The notes: generated from the letters alone by a model not told the origin. A DNA stretch of 54,095 nucleotides from Acidobacteriota bacterium (GCA_025354525.1 JANXMS010000399.1:1-54095); one strand, 5' to 3'; numbered from the stretch's first letter, positions 8,359 through 16,309 are shown. Numbers and translations: made by a program.

Positions 8359-10421
8359 GCGCTGGCGGTGACCTCTTCCGCTATGAACAGCGGTATCTCA
8401 ATGATAAAGCGAGCGCCGGACGGGGTGTTGTCCTCGACGCGAATTTGAGCGTGGTGATCGCTGAGGATGTGATTGACGATGGCGAGTCCGAGGCCGGTGC
8501 CTCGGTCCTTGGTGGAGAAGTAAGGGAGGAACAGTTTTTCCTTGTCGTCGGCGGAGATGCCGCAGCCGGTGTCGGCGATGGTGAGTTCGACTGATTCGGG
8601 GGTGGGTGCGGCGGTCGAGACGAGCAGGCGGCGAAGCGGCGCATTTTCCATGGCTTCGGCCGCGTTGTCGACCAGGTTGACGATGACGCGTTTGAACTGT
8701 TCCCGGTCGATATTAAGGGGAGGCAAGAAGGGGGCGAGGTTTCTGGTGATGGCGATGGAATCGAGGCGACCGGCGAAGACGGCGAGTGCGGTTTCGACGA
8801 CTTCGTTGAGATCAGAAGCTTGCGGTTGGGCGGCGGGGAAACGCGCGAACTGCGAGAACTCATCGACGAGGGTTTTCACGGTTTCTACTTCGCGAGCGAT
8901 GGTGCGGGTGGACTCGCGGATGACGCGGGCGAACTCGGCGGTGGTGGGGGATTTGTCCAGATGCCGGGCGATCCGTTCTGCGCTGAGGGCAATGGGGGTG
9001 AGCGGGTTTTTGATCTCGTGGGCAATGCGGCGAGCGACTTCGTGCCAGGCGGCGGCTTTCTGAGCGCGGAGGAGTTCGCTTGTATCTTCGAGGACGAGGA
9101 CGAAGCCGGAGGTGACGCGTTGGTCGATGGGGGCGACGGTGACGGAGAGGTGGAGGGTGCGGCCATTGAGGGCGAGGTCGAGTTGGCGGGAGGCGACCCC
9201 GGTGCGGCGGGCGCGATTCATAAGATAGCGCAGTTCGGTTGCGTCGTCGGGGCCGAATAGGTGTTCCAGGCGCGTGGAATCGGTAACGCGGACGCCGGGA
9301 AACATCTGCTGCAAGGCGCCGTTGACGGTTTGTACCCGCCCGTCGGGCGTAGTGCTAATGACGCCGGTGGGGATAGATTCGAGAATGGTTTCGGTGAAAC
9401 GGCGCCGGGCTTCGAGTTCGCGACTCGAAGTTTCCAGCGCTTGGGTCATCTCGTTGAAAGCGCGGATGAGGGTGGCGAGTTCATCAATGGCACCGACGTT
9501 GATGCGGTGATTCAGATTTCCAGCGCGAACTTCGCGGGCGGCGGTTAGGAGGGCGGTGATGGGTTCGGTAATCTGGCGCGACAAGAAGAGGGCTACCCAA
9601 GCGGCTACGAAAAGAATGAAGAGGGTGATGAGGGCGAGGTAGGTGAGATAGACCTGTCTCGTCTCTTTTCGATTGACGCTGAGTTGGTCGTAGTCGGCAA
9701 CATAGCGCGAGATATCGCGTTCGGTAGTTTCGAGGTCGATCGGGAAAAGGGCGGAGACGACGAGGGTGGCACCGGAGACAAGGGCGACGCGGAAGACGCT
9801 GGGCTTGCTGCTTTCGGCCCGGCCCCGGCTATCGTATCCGCACACGGAGAGCCTGGCCGCCTGTTGCGTGATGAGATAGGCTTCGGCGAGGTCGTTATCG
9901 GCACAAAATCGATCAAAGACCTTGGATGCTTTTTCGCCTCCGCTGGCGTAGGTTTCCAGTTCCGGCAGGCGGGCCAACCATTGGCCCTGAGCGCTCAGCC
10001 GGAGTTGAAACTCATTTTTAACGGAACTGCCGAGTTCGATCAGTTCGAGGCGGACACCTTCCGCCGGGCGACTGAACCACTGCTTGATATTCAGGTTCAG
10101 CACCTGATAACTCCATAACACCATGAAGATGACGGGAAGGAAGCTCAAAATCATGGCTCCCATGACCAGCTTGGCTTTGATGCCAGAGCCTTCTCGCTCT
10201 TTACTGCGCTCAATGTACAGCTTGATCAGAATGCGGAACAACAGGAACGCCATCATCACCATGAGCAAGAAAACAAGGGTACTCATGGCCCAGAACAACA
10301 GGACCTGATCGGTGGAGGACGGACCGAACTTGCCCATGTTGAAGGAGCCTTGCCAGGCGACCAGCGCAACCAGGATCAACAGGGTGACAATCGCAGCGAA
10401 CAGAAGCAGTCGCTTCTTCAT
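8355..10421 (-). CDS. NtrY-like membrane sensor histidine kinase
   Basis: A 688-residue kinase. It has membrane helices at about 5-22, 40-65 and 85-105, an extracytoplasmic sensor region up to about 255, then another helix near 260-280. A HAMP domain (about 282-335), a PAS domain (about 340-450), HisKA with phosphoacceptor His468 (RRIAHEIKNPLTPI) and an HATPase_c domain (N box with NLVDNAAEAM, G boxes DTGCGIS and GTGLGLAI) follow. This order is that of NtrY-type kinases. It overlaps the response regulator gene by 4 nt and should phosphorylate it. The signal is unknown; nitrogen control is the textbook role for NtrY/NtrX, but no nitrogen genes are nearby. Confidence 0.92.
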   Translation of the reverse strand: MKKRLLLFAAIVTLLILVALVAWQGSFNMGKFGPSSTDQVLLFWAMSTLVFLLMVMMAFLLFRILIKLYIERSKEREGSGIKAKLVMGAMILSFLPVIFMVLWSYQVLNLNIKQWFSRPAEGVRLELIELGSSVKNEFQLRLSAQGQWLARLPELETYASGGEKASKVFDRFCADNDLAEAYLITQQAARLSVCGYDSRGRAESSKPSVFRVALVSGATLVVSALFPIDLETTERDISRYVADYDQLSVNRKETRQVYLTYLALITLFILFVAAWVALFLSRQITEPITALLTAAREVRAGNLNHRINVGAIDELATLIRAFNEMTQALETSSRELEARRRFTETILESIPTGVISTTPDGRVQTVNGALQQMFPGVRVTDSTRLEHLFGPDDATELRYLMNRARRTGVASRQLDLALNGRTLHLSVTVAPIDQRVTSGFVLVLEDTSELLRAQKAAAWHEVARRIAHEIKNPLTPIALSAERIARHLDKSPTTAEFARVIRESTRTIAREVETVKTLVDEFSQFARFPAAQPQASDLNEVVETALAVFAGRLDSIAITRNLAPFLPPLNIDREQFKRVIVNLVDNAAEAMENAPLRRLLVSTAAPTPESVELTIADTGCGISADDKEKLFLPYFSTKDRGTGLGLAIVNHILSDHHAQIRVEDNTPSGARFIIEIPLFIAEEVTASA

Positions 10422-10428
10422 GGTTACT

Positions 10429-10434
10429 ACTTTA
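10429..10434 (-). promoter_or_regulatory. Possible -10 box of a short-leader transcript
   Basis: TAAAGT on the minus strand, 7 nt before ATG 10421 of the sensor kinase gene, with no Shine-Dalgarno between. Confidence 0.3.
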
Positions 10435-10455
10435 GCGGAAAGTTGAAAGGATGAA

Positions 10456-10791
10456 CTAGGCTTGAGCCGCCTTTGCGGTACGGAATTCGTACTGCTGAAT
10501 TTCCATAGCAGCCCGGCCTTCCTCGTAGCGGATAATTCTGCCGCGGGCGACGAGTTTGAGAGCCGTCTGGTTGTTTAGCTGCGCCGGCCAACTGATGGCT
10601 AGTTCGAGGCGCTTGCCGGGAAGCAACATGTGCTTCGTGGTGAAGTAAACCCCGCTGCTGCTCATGTTCACGGTCTGTCCGACGCCCATCTCGTCCTCGT
10701 TCTTCTTGTTCAGCACTTTGTAACGGATTTCCCTTTCGATGGGAAACCGGTCGGCGGTGCGCCGGTCGCTTTTGTTTTTGTCTTGGTTCAA
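10456..10791 (-). CDS. PilZ domain protein
   Basis: A 111-residue single PilZ domain, the receptor module for cyclic di-GMP. Both binding motifs are visible: RxxxR (Arg11, Arg15 in RRTADRF) and NxSxxG (NMSSSG, about residues 42-47). The start is TTG 10791. It is supported by a strong Shine-Dalgarno, AGGAGG on the minus strand at 10799-10804, 7 nt upstream, and no ATG is better placed. It lies 34 nt upstream of the NtrY-like gene on the same strand and may be cotranscribed with it. It probably works by binding a partner protein, since no output domain is fused. Confidence 0.88.
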   Translation of the reverse strand: MNQDKNKSDRRTADRFPIEREIRYKVLNKKNEDEMGVGQTVNMSSSGVYFTTKHMLLPGKRLELAISWPAQLNNQTALKLVARGRIIRYEEGRAAMEIQQYEFRTAKAAQA

Positions 10792-11131
10792 AATGCAGCC
10801 TCCTAATCTTTGGCTCGCAGCGAAGGCCCGGTCATCAAGCCCCTCTACGGGGACGTGATGAAGACGTCGTTAACGTCTCCACTAGGTTCCTACGCGGCGC
10901 GACGGCGGACAATGGAGCCCCAGATTCAATGTGAACTGGTACGCGGGCGAACGAGGTACCGGGTACGCGGAATCGGTTCGTGCGGTACATTGCGCGGAGA
11001 GAATTTTCCGGGGAAACAAGTCCATGTATTGTAGGATCTTAGCACTAGTCAGTTTAACGTCGGTAGTACTGCTGCTCCTAGGCCATGGTTCTAAGTTTTC
11101 CTACGTATTGGTGGGGTATCCTACACTCAGC
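10792..11131. other. 340-bp intergenic region between PilZ and RidA-like genes
   Basis: No convincing gene is seen here. The region holds an inverted repeat at 10862-10878 (AGACGT, 5-nt loop, ACGTCT), a GC hairpin at 10840-10852 (CCCC, loop, GGGG), an 11-bp palindrome at 10956-10966 (GTACC-G-GGTAC), and a direct repeat GGTACGCGG at 10938-10946 and 10962-10970. It separates two divergent genes, so promoters and operators for both are expected. A small RNA cannot be excluded. Confidence 0.4.
11117..11122 (+). promoter_or_regulatory. Possible -10 box of a leaderless transcript
   Basis: TATCCT lies 9 nt before ATG 11132 of the RidA-like gene, with no Shine-Dalgarno between. The same hexamer at the same distance precedes the LytTR regulator gene. 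Confidence 0.35.
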
Positions 11132-11551
11132 ATGCGCATACTCCTCCTCCTTTTGATGGTTACCACCTTCCTCACTGCGGCCGACAAGAAAGTCGTCGCT
11201 CCCAAAGACGCGAAACCGGGCCGACCGTTCTCTCCCGGCATCCTCAGTGGCGGCACTCTGTACGTTTCCGGGCAGACCGGGGCCGACAAGACCGGCGTTT
11301 ACCCCGAGAAGTTTGAAGAGGAAGTGAAGCAGACGTTAGCCAACATTGAGGAAATCCTGAAGGCGGGCGGGCATACGTTTGCGGACGCGGTGGCCGTGCA
11401 GGTCTATTTAACCGACATGGAGCTGTTCGCCAGGATGAACACAGTCTATATCGCTACTTTCCCAGAGCCGCGGCCGACGCGGACTACGGTAGGCGTGGCG
11501 AAGTTGGTGGGAAAGGCGCGGATTGAGATTACCGTGACGGCGCGGAAGTAG
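11132..11551 (+). CDS. RidA/YjgF-family protein with an export signal
   Basis: A 139-residue member of the RidA family, which in the cytosol deaminates reactive enamines/imines. The RidA core is clear: PFSPGILSGGTLYVSGQ, a helix with QTLANIEEILKAGG, VQVYLTDMELFARMN and the terminal PEPRPTRTTVGVAKL with the Arg used for carboxylate binding. Unlike classic RidA it begins with MRILLLLLMVTTFLTAADKK, a typical signal peptide, so the mature protein should be periplasmic. ATG 11132 is chosen because it starts this signal sequence; the frame is open further upstream without a better site. The stop lies 6 nt from the convergent rarA stop. Confidence 0.88.
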   Translation: MRILLLLLMVTTFLTAADKKVVAPKDAKPGRPFSPGILSGGTLYVSGQTGADKTGVYPEKFEEEVKQTLANIEEILKAGGHTFADAVAVQVYLTDMELFARMNTVYIATFPEPRPTRTTVGVAKLVGKARIEITVTARK

Positions 11552-11557
11552 GCACCG

Positions 11558-12841
11558 CTAAGGTTTTTTCGATTCTCGGATTTCGCGGAGCCGTTCGGCG
11601 ATTTTCTTTTCGACGCCCCGGTCGTTGGGTTGGTAGAACTCGCGACCGGCGAGGGACGGCGGAAGGCACTCCATGCCCGTGACGGCGTCGGCGTATTGGT
11701 GGGCGTGTTTGTAGCCGGCACCGTAGCCGAGGCCCTTCATGAGCTTCGTAGAGGCGTTGCGGAGGTGGAGGGGCACGGGTTCGGCCACGGACTGGCGAAT
11801 TTCGGCGCGGACGGTGTTAAGAGCCTGGTAGGCGGCGTCGGACTTTGAGGCGAGCGCGAGATAGAGGGTTATCTGAGCCAGGGCCTGATCGCCTTCTGGA
11901 ATCCCGAGAAAGTGGGCGGTCTGTTGGCAGGCGATGGCTTGTTCGACGGCGCGGGGATCGGCTAGACCTACGTCTTCGACTGCCATGCGGACGAGGCGCC
12001 GGGCAATGAACATGCGGTCTTCACCGGCTTCGAGCATGCGGCCGAGCCAATAAAGGGCGGCGTCGGCGTCGGAAGCGCGGACCGATTTTTGCAGGGCGGA
12101 GGCAAGATTGTAGTGCTCTTCGCCGCCCTTGTCGTAGAGCAGCACCTTGCGGGAGAGGACTTCCTCAAGGACCGATTCGGCGATTTCGGGGCCGTCGACG
12201 GCGCTGGCGGCGAGGTCGAGGATGTTGTAGGCGGTGCGGGCGTCGCCGTTTGAGAACACGGCGATCTGTTCGAGCAGGTCGTCGCTGGCTTGCTTTTCGA
12301 GCAGGGCGAGTCCGCGGCGAAGCAGGGTAACGACCTGTGCCGTCGTAAGGGCTTGCAGGGTGAAGACGCGAGACCGGGAGAGGAGCGCCGCGATGATTTC
12401 GAAGGAAGGGTTTTCGGTGGTAGCACCGATGAGGGTGACGTCACCCTTTTCGACGTAGGGCAGGAACGCGTCCTGCTGCGCTTTGTTGAACCGGTGGATC
12501 TCATCGACGAAGAGGACCGTGCGGCGGCCGAGGCGGTGGGTCTGCTCAGCGCGGGCCATGACTTCGCGGATCTCTTTGATGCCGCTGAGGACCGCGCTGA
12601 AGGGAACGAAGTCGCCTTTGGTGGTCTGGGCGATGATGAAAGCTAGCGTCGTCTTGCCCACGCCGGGCGGGCCCCACAGGATAATTGAGCCAAGTTGATC
12701 GCTTTCGATGGCGCGACGCAGCGGCTTGCCGGGGCCGAGGATATGCTCCTGGCCGATGTAGTCATCGAGCGACTGAGGACGGAGGCGTTCGGCCAAAGGA
12801 CGCCGGGACGAGTCCGGAGCCGAGTTGCCGAACAGGCTCAT
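11558..12841 (-). CDS. rarA: Replication-associated recombination protein A (RarA/MgsA)
   Basis: A 427-residue AAA+ ATPase of the clamp-loader group that acts at stalled replication forks. Visible elements: RPLAERLRPQSLDDYIGQEHIL at the N-terminus, Walker A GPPGVGKT (57-64), Walker B VLFVDEIHRF, sensor 1 in IGATTENPSFE, and the C-terminal family segment with AACQQT-type helices and MKGLGYGAGYKHAH. The length is normal. It overlaps the upstream RNA methyltransferase gene by 4 nt, so translation is likely coupled. Confidence 0.95.
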   Translation of the reverse strand: MSLFGNSAPDSSRRPLAERLRPQSLDDYIGQEHILGPGKPLRRAIESDQLGSIILWGPPGVGKTTLAFIIAQTTKGDFVPFSAVLSGIKEIREVMARAEQTHRLGRRTVLFVDEIHRFNKAQQDAFLPYVEKGDVTLIGATTENPSFEIIAALLSRSRVFTLQALTTAQVVTLLRRGLALLEKQASDDLLEQIAVFSNGDARTAYNILDLAASAVDGPEIAESVLEEVLSRKVLLYDKGGEEHYNLASALQKSVRASDADAALYWLGRMLEAGEDRMFIARRLVRMAVEDVGLADPRAVEQAIACQQTAHFLGIPEGDQALAQITLYLALASKSDAAYQALNTVRAEIRQSVAEPVPLHLRNASTKLMKGLGYGAGYKHAHQYADAVTGMECLPPSLAGREFYQPNDRGVEKKIAERLREIRESKKP

Positions 12842-13608
12842 GGGCGGTTCCGCTGGCGGCGGGCCTCGTAGAGAACGATTCCGGCAGCGACGGCGGCGTT
12901 GAGGCTTTCGACGGTGCGGGTGGGGATGGTGACGGGCCGGGTGACGGCGAGGATTTCTGGGCGGACGCCGTGGCCTTCGCTGCCGATCACGATGCCGCAG
13001 GGTTGGCGCCAGCCGACCGAATCGATGGGCTCGGCGTCTGCTTTGGCGGTGGCGTAGAGCGGGAACTCAAAATCCGGGAGTGCTGGTGCGGGGACGAACG
13101 GAAGGCGGAAGAGAGAACCGGCGGCGGCGCGGAGTGTTTTGGGATGGTAAGGGCTGGCCGAGCCTTTGAGGAAGACGACTCCGGTAGCTCCGAAGGCTTC
13201 GGCGGCGCGGACGACGGCCCCGGCGTTGCCGGGATCCTGGAGGCCGTCGAGGATGACGACGAGTGCGGGAAAGCCGAGGAGGTCCTGCAGTTCCCATTCG
13301 GGTAGACGGACAAGGGCGAGGAGCCCTTGCGGCGTCTCGGTCGTAGAAAACGTAGAAAACGTAACGGAATCAACCGAAAAGACACGAGTAGTCGTGTAGG
13401 CTTCTGTCGGGGCCAGCCAATTGTGGAGGGCTGCATCGGTGCCGATGACGGTGTCGACGAGGAGATTGCTGCGATAGGCCTCATCCACCAGATGGAAGCC
13501 TTCGACGACGGCGAACCCGTCTTCGGTACGAATACCTTTCTGAATCGCTTTGCGGATGGTGGTGCAGAGGGGGTTGCGGGCGCCGAGGGGAGTTACGTTG
13601 AGGGACAT
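12838..13608 (-). CDS. TrmH/SpoU-family RNA 2'-O-methyltransferase
   Basis: A 256-residue SPOUT methyltransferase. Its N-terminal substrate-binding part contains EGFHLVDEAYRSN. The SPOUT knot motifs are LDGLQDPGNAGAVVRAAEAFG (motif 1, about 117-137), IVIGSEGHGVRPE (motif 2) and IPTRTVESLNAAVAAGIVLYEARRQR (motif 3). The Asn and Arg of motif 1 and the Glu of motif 2 are present. These enzymes methylate rRNA or tRNA ribose; the exact site cannot be told. The gene overlaps rarA by 4 nt, and its ATG lies only 9 nt from the divergent DUF218 gene's ATG. Confidence 0.92.
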   Translation of the reverse strand: MSLNVTPLGARNPLCTTIRKAIQKGIRTEDGFAVVEGFHLVDEAYRSNLLVDTVIGTDAALHNWLAPTEAYTTTRVFSVDSVTFSTFSTTETPQGLLALVRLPEWELQDLLGFPALVVILDGLQDPGNAGAVVRAAEAFGATGVVFLKGSASPYHPKTLRAAAGSLFRLPFVPAPALPDFEFPLYATAKADAEPIDSVGWRQPCGIVIGSEGHGVRPEILAVTRPVTIPTRTVESLNAAVAAGIVLYEARRQRNRP

Positions 13609-13617
13609 TCCAGTAGA

Positions 13618-14229
13618 ATGCTAAGGATACCGCACACGCACTTACAGCGATGGATTCGTTTGGCGCTCGCCTTGGCCTTGTTCGGCCTGTTGGGCTGGCT
13701 AGGCCGAATCACGTTCGAAATTCATAAACAATCGGTGGTGGACGAAGCGACGACGGCGGACGTAATTGTGATCATGGGTGCGGCCGAATACCGGGGTAAA
13801 CCTTCTCCGGTATTGCGAGCCCGGCTGGACCACGGTTTAGATCTATTCCAGCAGGGGTTGGCGCGTCGGATTCTGACGACGGGGGGAGCGGGTGGGGACC
13901 CCGTGTTTACCGAAGGGGCGGTGGGGCGTAATTACCTGATGAACCACGGGGTGCCTCCGGAGGCAATTTTGCTCGAAGAGGTAGGGGAGACGACGGCCCA
14001 TTCGACAACGGTGGTGGCGGAAATAATGAGGCGCTCCGGCTTGAAGAGCTGCATCTTAGTGAGCGATGGCTACCATATCTACCGGGCGAAGAAGATGCTC
14101 GAATTTCGCGGTTTGCAGGTTTTTGGTTCTCCACGGGCCATCAAGCAAGAGACGGGAGTGCAAGATTGGTGGCTTTACTTCCGGCAGGCGGTGGGGTTTG
14201 TGTTGTGGTCGATCGGGATCACGATCTGA
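13618..14229 (+). CDS. DUF218 / YdcF-like membrane-anchored protein
   Basis: A 203-residue protein with one N-terminal membrane helix (about residues 13-33) and a DUF218 (YdcF/SanA/ElyC-type) domain: ADVIVIMGAAEYRGKPSPVL, LDHGLDLFQQGLARRILTTGG and the serine/histidine part LVSDGYHIYRAKKML. DUF218 proteins act on envelope intermediates or nucleotides; the substrate is unknown here. ATG 13618 is chosen because it precedes the membrane helix; the longer frame upstream is antisense to the methyltransferase. It is the first gene of a plus-strand run that continues 21 nt later with the DUF2256/photolyase-like cassette. Confidence 0.87.
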   Translation: MLRIPHTHLQRWIRLALALALFGLLGWLGRITFEIHKQSVVDEATTADVIVIMGAAEYRGKPSPVLRARLDHGLDLFQQGLARRILTTGGAGGDPVFTEGAVGRNYLMNHGVPPEAILLEEVGETTAHSTTVVAEIMRRSGLKSCILVSDGYHIYRAKKMLEFRGLQVFGSPRAIKQETGVQDWWLYFRQAVGFVLWSIGITI

Positions 14230-14250
14230 GCCGGTAGGGCGGTGAAGGGC

Positions 14251-14385
14251 GTGAAGAAGCAACACCTTCCGAGCAAGGTGTGCAAGACTTGCTGCCGCCC
14301 TTTCGTCTGGCGAAAGAAGTGGGAGCGGGATTGGGAGCAGGTGCTGTACTGCAGCGATCGGTGCCGAGGAGGCAAAGCGAAGTGA
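14251..14385 (+). CDS. DUF2256 small zinc-finger-like protein
   Basis: A 44-residue protein, too short for most gene callers. It reads [17 protein letters not shown], then [11 protein letters not shown], then [14 protein letters not shown], which is the DUF2256 pattern: a CxxC pair (Cys11, Cys14) and a CxxxC pair (Cys34, Cys38) that probably bind one zinc. The start is taken as GTG 14251, giving a leader like other members; GTG 14242 is an alternative. The stop TGA overlaps the ATG of the next gene (TGATG). From general knowledge, DUF2256 genes are often found beside photolyase/cryptochrome-like genes, and that holds here. Confidence 0.85.
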   Translation: MKKQHLPSKVCKTCCRPFVWRKKWERDWEQVLYCSDRCRGGKAK

Positions 14386-15152
14386 TGCAACGTGATTTCG
14401 GTTCCCGCGAGGAACTAGTGGCGTATGTGACGACCGAGTTTCCGGAGGCGCTTGTTCACGGAGACGAGGTGAGTGAAACGCGCGGAGGCCGGCGGGCGGC
14501 TGAAGTGCTGTTTGAGCGCGTGAATCCGGACCGGTACTCCCGAACACGGAACTTCTTGAACGGAGCGGTGACGCGCTTGGCACCCTATTTGCGCCATGGG
14601 GTGCTGACGATGGGCGAGATCCGGCGGCGAGCGCTGCGGCAGACTAACCCCGAAAAGTTGGTGAAGGAGTACGCTTGGCGCGACTACTGGCGGCGGGTTT
14701 ACGGGCAGATTGGCGCAGGGATCTGGGAGAATCGGGAGGCACCGAAGCGCCAATGGAGGGTTGCGGGGGAGCATCCCGAACTGCCGGCTGACATTGCGGC
14801 AGCCGAAACGGGCTTGGCCTGCATTGATGGTTTTGTTGCGGAATTGCAGGCGACCGGGTACCTGCACAATCACGCTCGGATGTGGTTTGCCTCGTACGTG
14901 ATCCATTGGCGGCGGGTGCGCTGGCAGGCGGCGGCGAAGTTCTTTCTGGCGCATTTGCTGGACGGTGACCCGGCGAGCAATAACTTGTCCTTTCAATGGG
15001 TGGGGTCCACCTTTGGATCGAAGCCCTATATTTTTAATCGGGAGAATCTCGAAAAGTACACCGACGGCAAATATTGCCGCACTTGCAGCCGGAATCGGGA
15101 TTGCCCGTTCGGAAAGTCGTATGAGGAAATCGATCAGGAGCTGTTTCTATGA
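14385..15152 (+). CDS. Photolyase/cryptochrome FAD-binding domain protein without antenna domain
   Basis: A 255-residue protein equal to the C-terminal helical FAD-binding half of photolyases. Recognisable segments are TRNFLNGAVTRLAPYLRHGVL (55-75; flavin phosphate-binding region), KEYAWRDYWRRVYGQI (94-109), ETGLACIDGFVAELQATGY (141-159), HNHARMWFASYVIHW (161-175) and DGDPASNNLSFQWVGST (193-209). No N-terminal Rossmann domain precedes it; ATG 14385 is fixed by the overlap with the DUF2256 stop. The C-terminus has CxxCx5C (Cys231, 234, 240), which may bind metal. The next gene, overlapping by 4 nt, encodes a Rossmann-like domain that could supply the missing half. It could be a DNA repair enzyme or a light sensor. 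Confidence 0.88.
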   Translation: MQRDFGSREELVAYVTTEFPEALVHGDEVSETRGGRRAAEVLFERVNPDRYSRTRNFLNGAVTRLAPYLRHGVLTMGEIRRRALRQTNPEKLVKEYAWRDYWRRVYGQIGAGIWENREAPKRQWRVAGEHPELPADIAAAETGLACIDGFVAELQATGYLHNHARMWFASYVIHWRRVRWQAAAKFFLAHLLDGDPASNNLSFQWVGSTFGSKPYIFNRENLEKYTDGKYCRTCSRNRDCPFGKSYEEIDQELFL

Positions 15153-15520
15153 AGACGATCGTGTGGGCGCACGAAGACGGGCTCCGTCCGCTGCTCCCGG
15201 GGGCTCCGGCCATTTTTGTGTTCGAGGACAAAGGACATTCGTTGAAGCGACTCGTTTTTCTGTACGAGTGCCTGCTCGAGATGGACGTCGTGATCGAGAA
15301 GGGAGATGTGGTTTCGCGCGTGCGTGATTTCGCTGCCCGCCACGGGGCGGAGCGCATTGTGACGACGTTTACGGAGTGCCCCCTTATCACGGCGCAGGCC
15401 CGCCAGTTGGGCGCGGAGATGGTGAACGACGACCCGTTTATTGCCACCGCCGGGCCGTACGATCTGAAACGGTTCTCTCGCTACTGGCAGCGGGTGGAGC
15501 GGAAGGCGCTACAGCTTTAA
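15149..15520 (+). CDS. Small Rossmann-like protein, probable stand-alone photolyase N-terminal domain
   Basis: A 123-residue alpha/beta protein. MKTIVWAHEDGLRPLL and PAIFVFEDKG resemble the first strands of the photolyase antenna domain. It continues with LKRLVFLYECLLEMDVVIEKGDVVSRVRDF and HGAERIVTTFTECPLI, the pattern of a domain that reads strand - helix - 'KGD' - helix - strand. DLKRFSRYWQ near the end recalls photolyase linkers. I infer that it pairs with the FAD-domain protein encoded directly before it (4-nt ATGA overlap). This is homology by eye and less certain than the FAD domain. Its 3' end overlaps the convergent LytTR gene by 12 nt. Confidence 0.65.
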   Translation: MKTIVWAHEDGLRPLLPGAPAIFVFEDKGHSLKRLVFLYECLLEMDVVIEKGDVVSRVRDFAARHGAERIVTTFTECPLITAQARQLGAEMVNDDPFIATAGPYDLKRFSRYWQRVERKALQL

Positions 15521-16294
15521 CAGCGACCGCAGCTTCTTCGTCTGGACCCGGCTAACGGGTACTTCGGTGCCGCGCTTGTCGTCCATCTTCAATTGGAAGC
15601 TGGACTTGAACCACGGAATCACTTCTTTGATTCGATTGGTATTGACGAGCCAGGACCGATGAACTCGCCAGAACGTTTCGGGGTCCAGCGTCGATTGCAA
15701 CTCTTCGATCGTCTTGTAAGTCGACTCGCCTTCGATGCCTTGGCAGACGACCGTGATGAGCCCATCGTCGATAGTGGCGTAGATGATGTCCTGCGAGTCG
15801 ACGATGAAATTGCGGTTATCGCGGCGGACGAGGATTTTCGCCCGGACGGGGCCAGCCCGTACGATGGTGGGCGCTTCGGCCAGCGGCTTCTGCCGCTCGG
15901 CGATGTTGCGGCGGGCCCGTTCGATTGCGTTCGCAAGCCGATCCTTTTCAATGGGCTTAAGCAGATAATCCATCGCCTCGAGCTGGAACGCTTCGACGGC
16001 GTAGTTGTCGAAGGCGGTGGCGAGGATAAAATGAGGAAGCGGAATGTCTTTTTCGCGGAGACGTTTGATGACGGCGAGACCGTCCAGGCCGGGCATTTGC
16101 ACGTCCATAAAGACGAGGTCGGGTTCGATGTCTTCGATGAGCTTGACGGCTTCGATGCCGTTTGCGGCGGTGGCGGCAATCTCGATTTCGGGGAAATCGC
16201 GGAGCAGGAACGCGAGTTCATCACGGGCCAAGGCCTCATCATCAACGAGAATGGTGGTGATGGCTTGCACGGGAGCAGTGACGCGACTTTGCAT
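15509..16294 (-). CDS. LytTR-type response regulator
   Basis: A 261-residue regulator with an N-terminal receiver domain (Asp64 in LVFMDVQMPG; Lys113 in LLKPIEK) and a C-terminal LytTR DNA-binding domain (about 152-258: ILVRRDNRNFIVDSQDIIY, FWRVHRSWLVN and PVSRVQTKKL). It binds DNA through a beta-fold. ATG 16294 is chosen because it has a TATCCT box 9 nt upstream and is close to the receiver domain; a GTG at 16333 would add 13 residues. No cognate LytS-type kinase lies nearby, so it is an orphan. The 3' end overlaps the convergent Rossmann-like gene. Confidence 0.9.
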   Translation of the reverse strand: MQSRVTAPVQAITTILVDDEALARDELAFLLRDFPEIEIAATAANGIEAVKLIEDIEPDLVFMDVQMPGLDGLAVIKRLREKDIPLPHFILATAFDNYAVEAFQLEAMDYLLKPIEKDRLANAIERARRNIAERQKPLAEAPTIVRAGPVRAKILVRRDNRNFIVDSQDIIYATIDDGLITVVCQGIEGESTYKTIEELQSTLDPETFWRVHRSWLVNTNRIKEVIPWFKSSFQLKMDDKRGTEVPVSRVQTKKLRSLLKL

Positions 16295-16303
16295 TCCGAT
16301 GCT

Positions 16304-16309
16304 AGGATA
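16304..16309 (-). promoter_or_regulatory. Possible -10 box of a leaderless transcript
   Basis: TATCCT on the minus strand, 9 nt before ATG 16294, the same box and distance as at the RidA-like gene. It would make the GTG at 16333 unusable as a start. Confidence 0.35.

Noticed and set aside
13327-13617. Upstream extension of the DUF218 protein
   Set aside because: The extension is antisense to the methyltransferase and carries no membrane or family sequence; the helix begins at ATG 13618.
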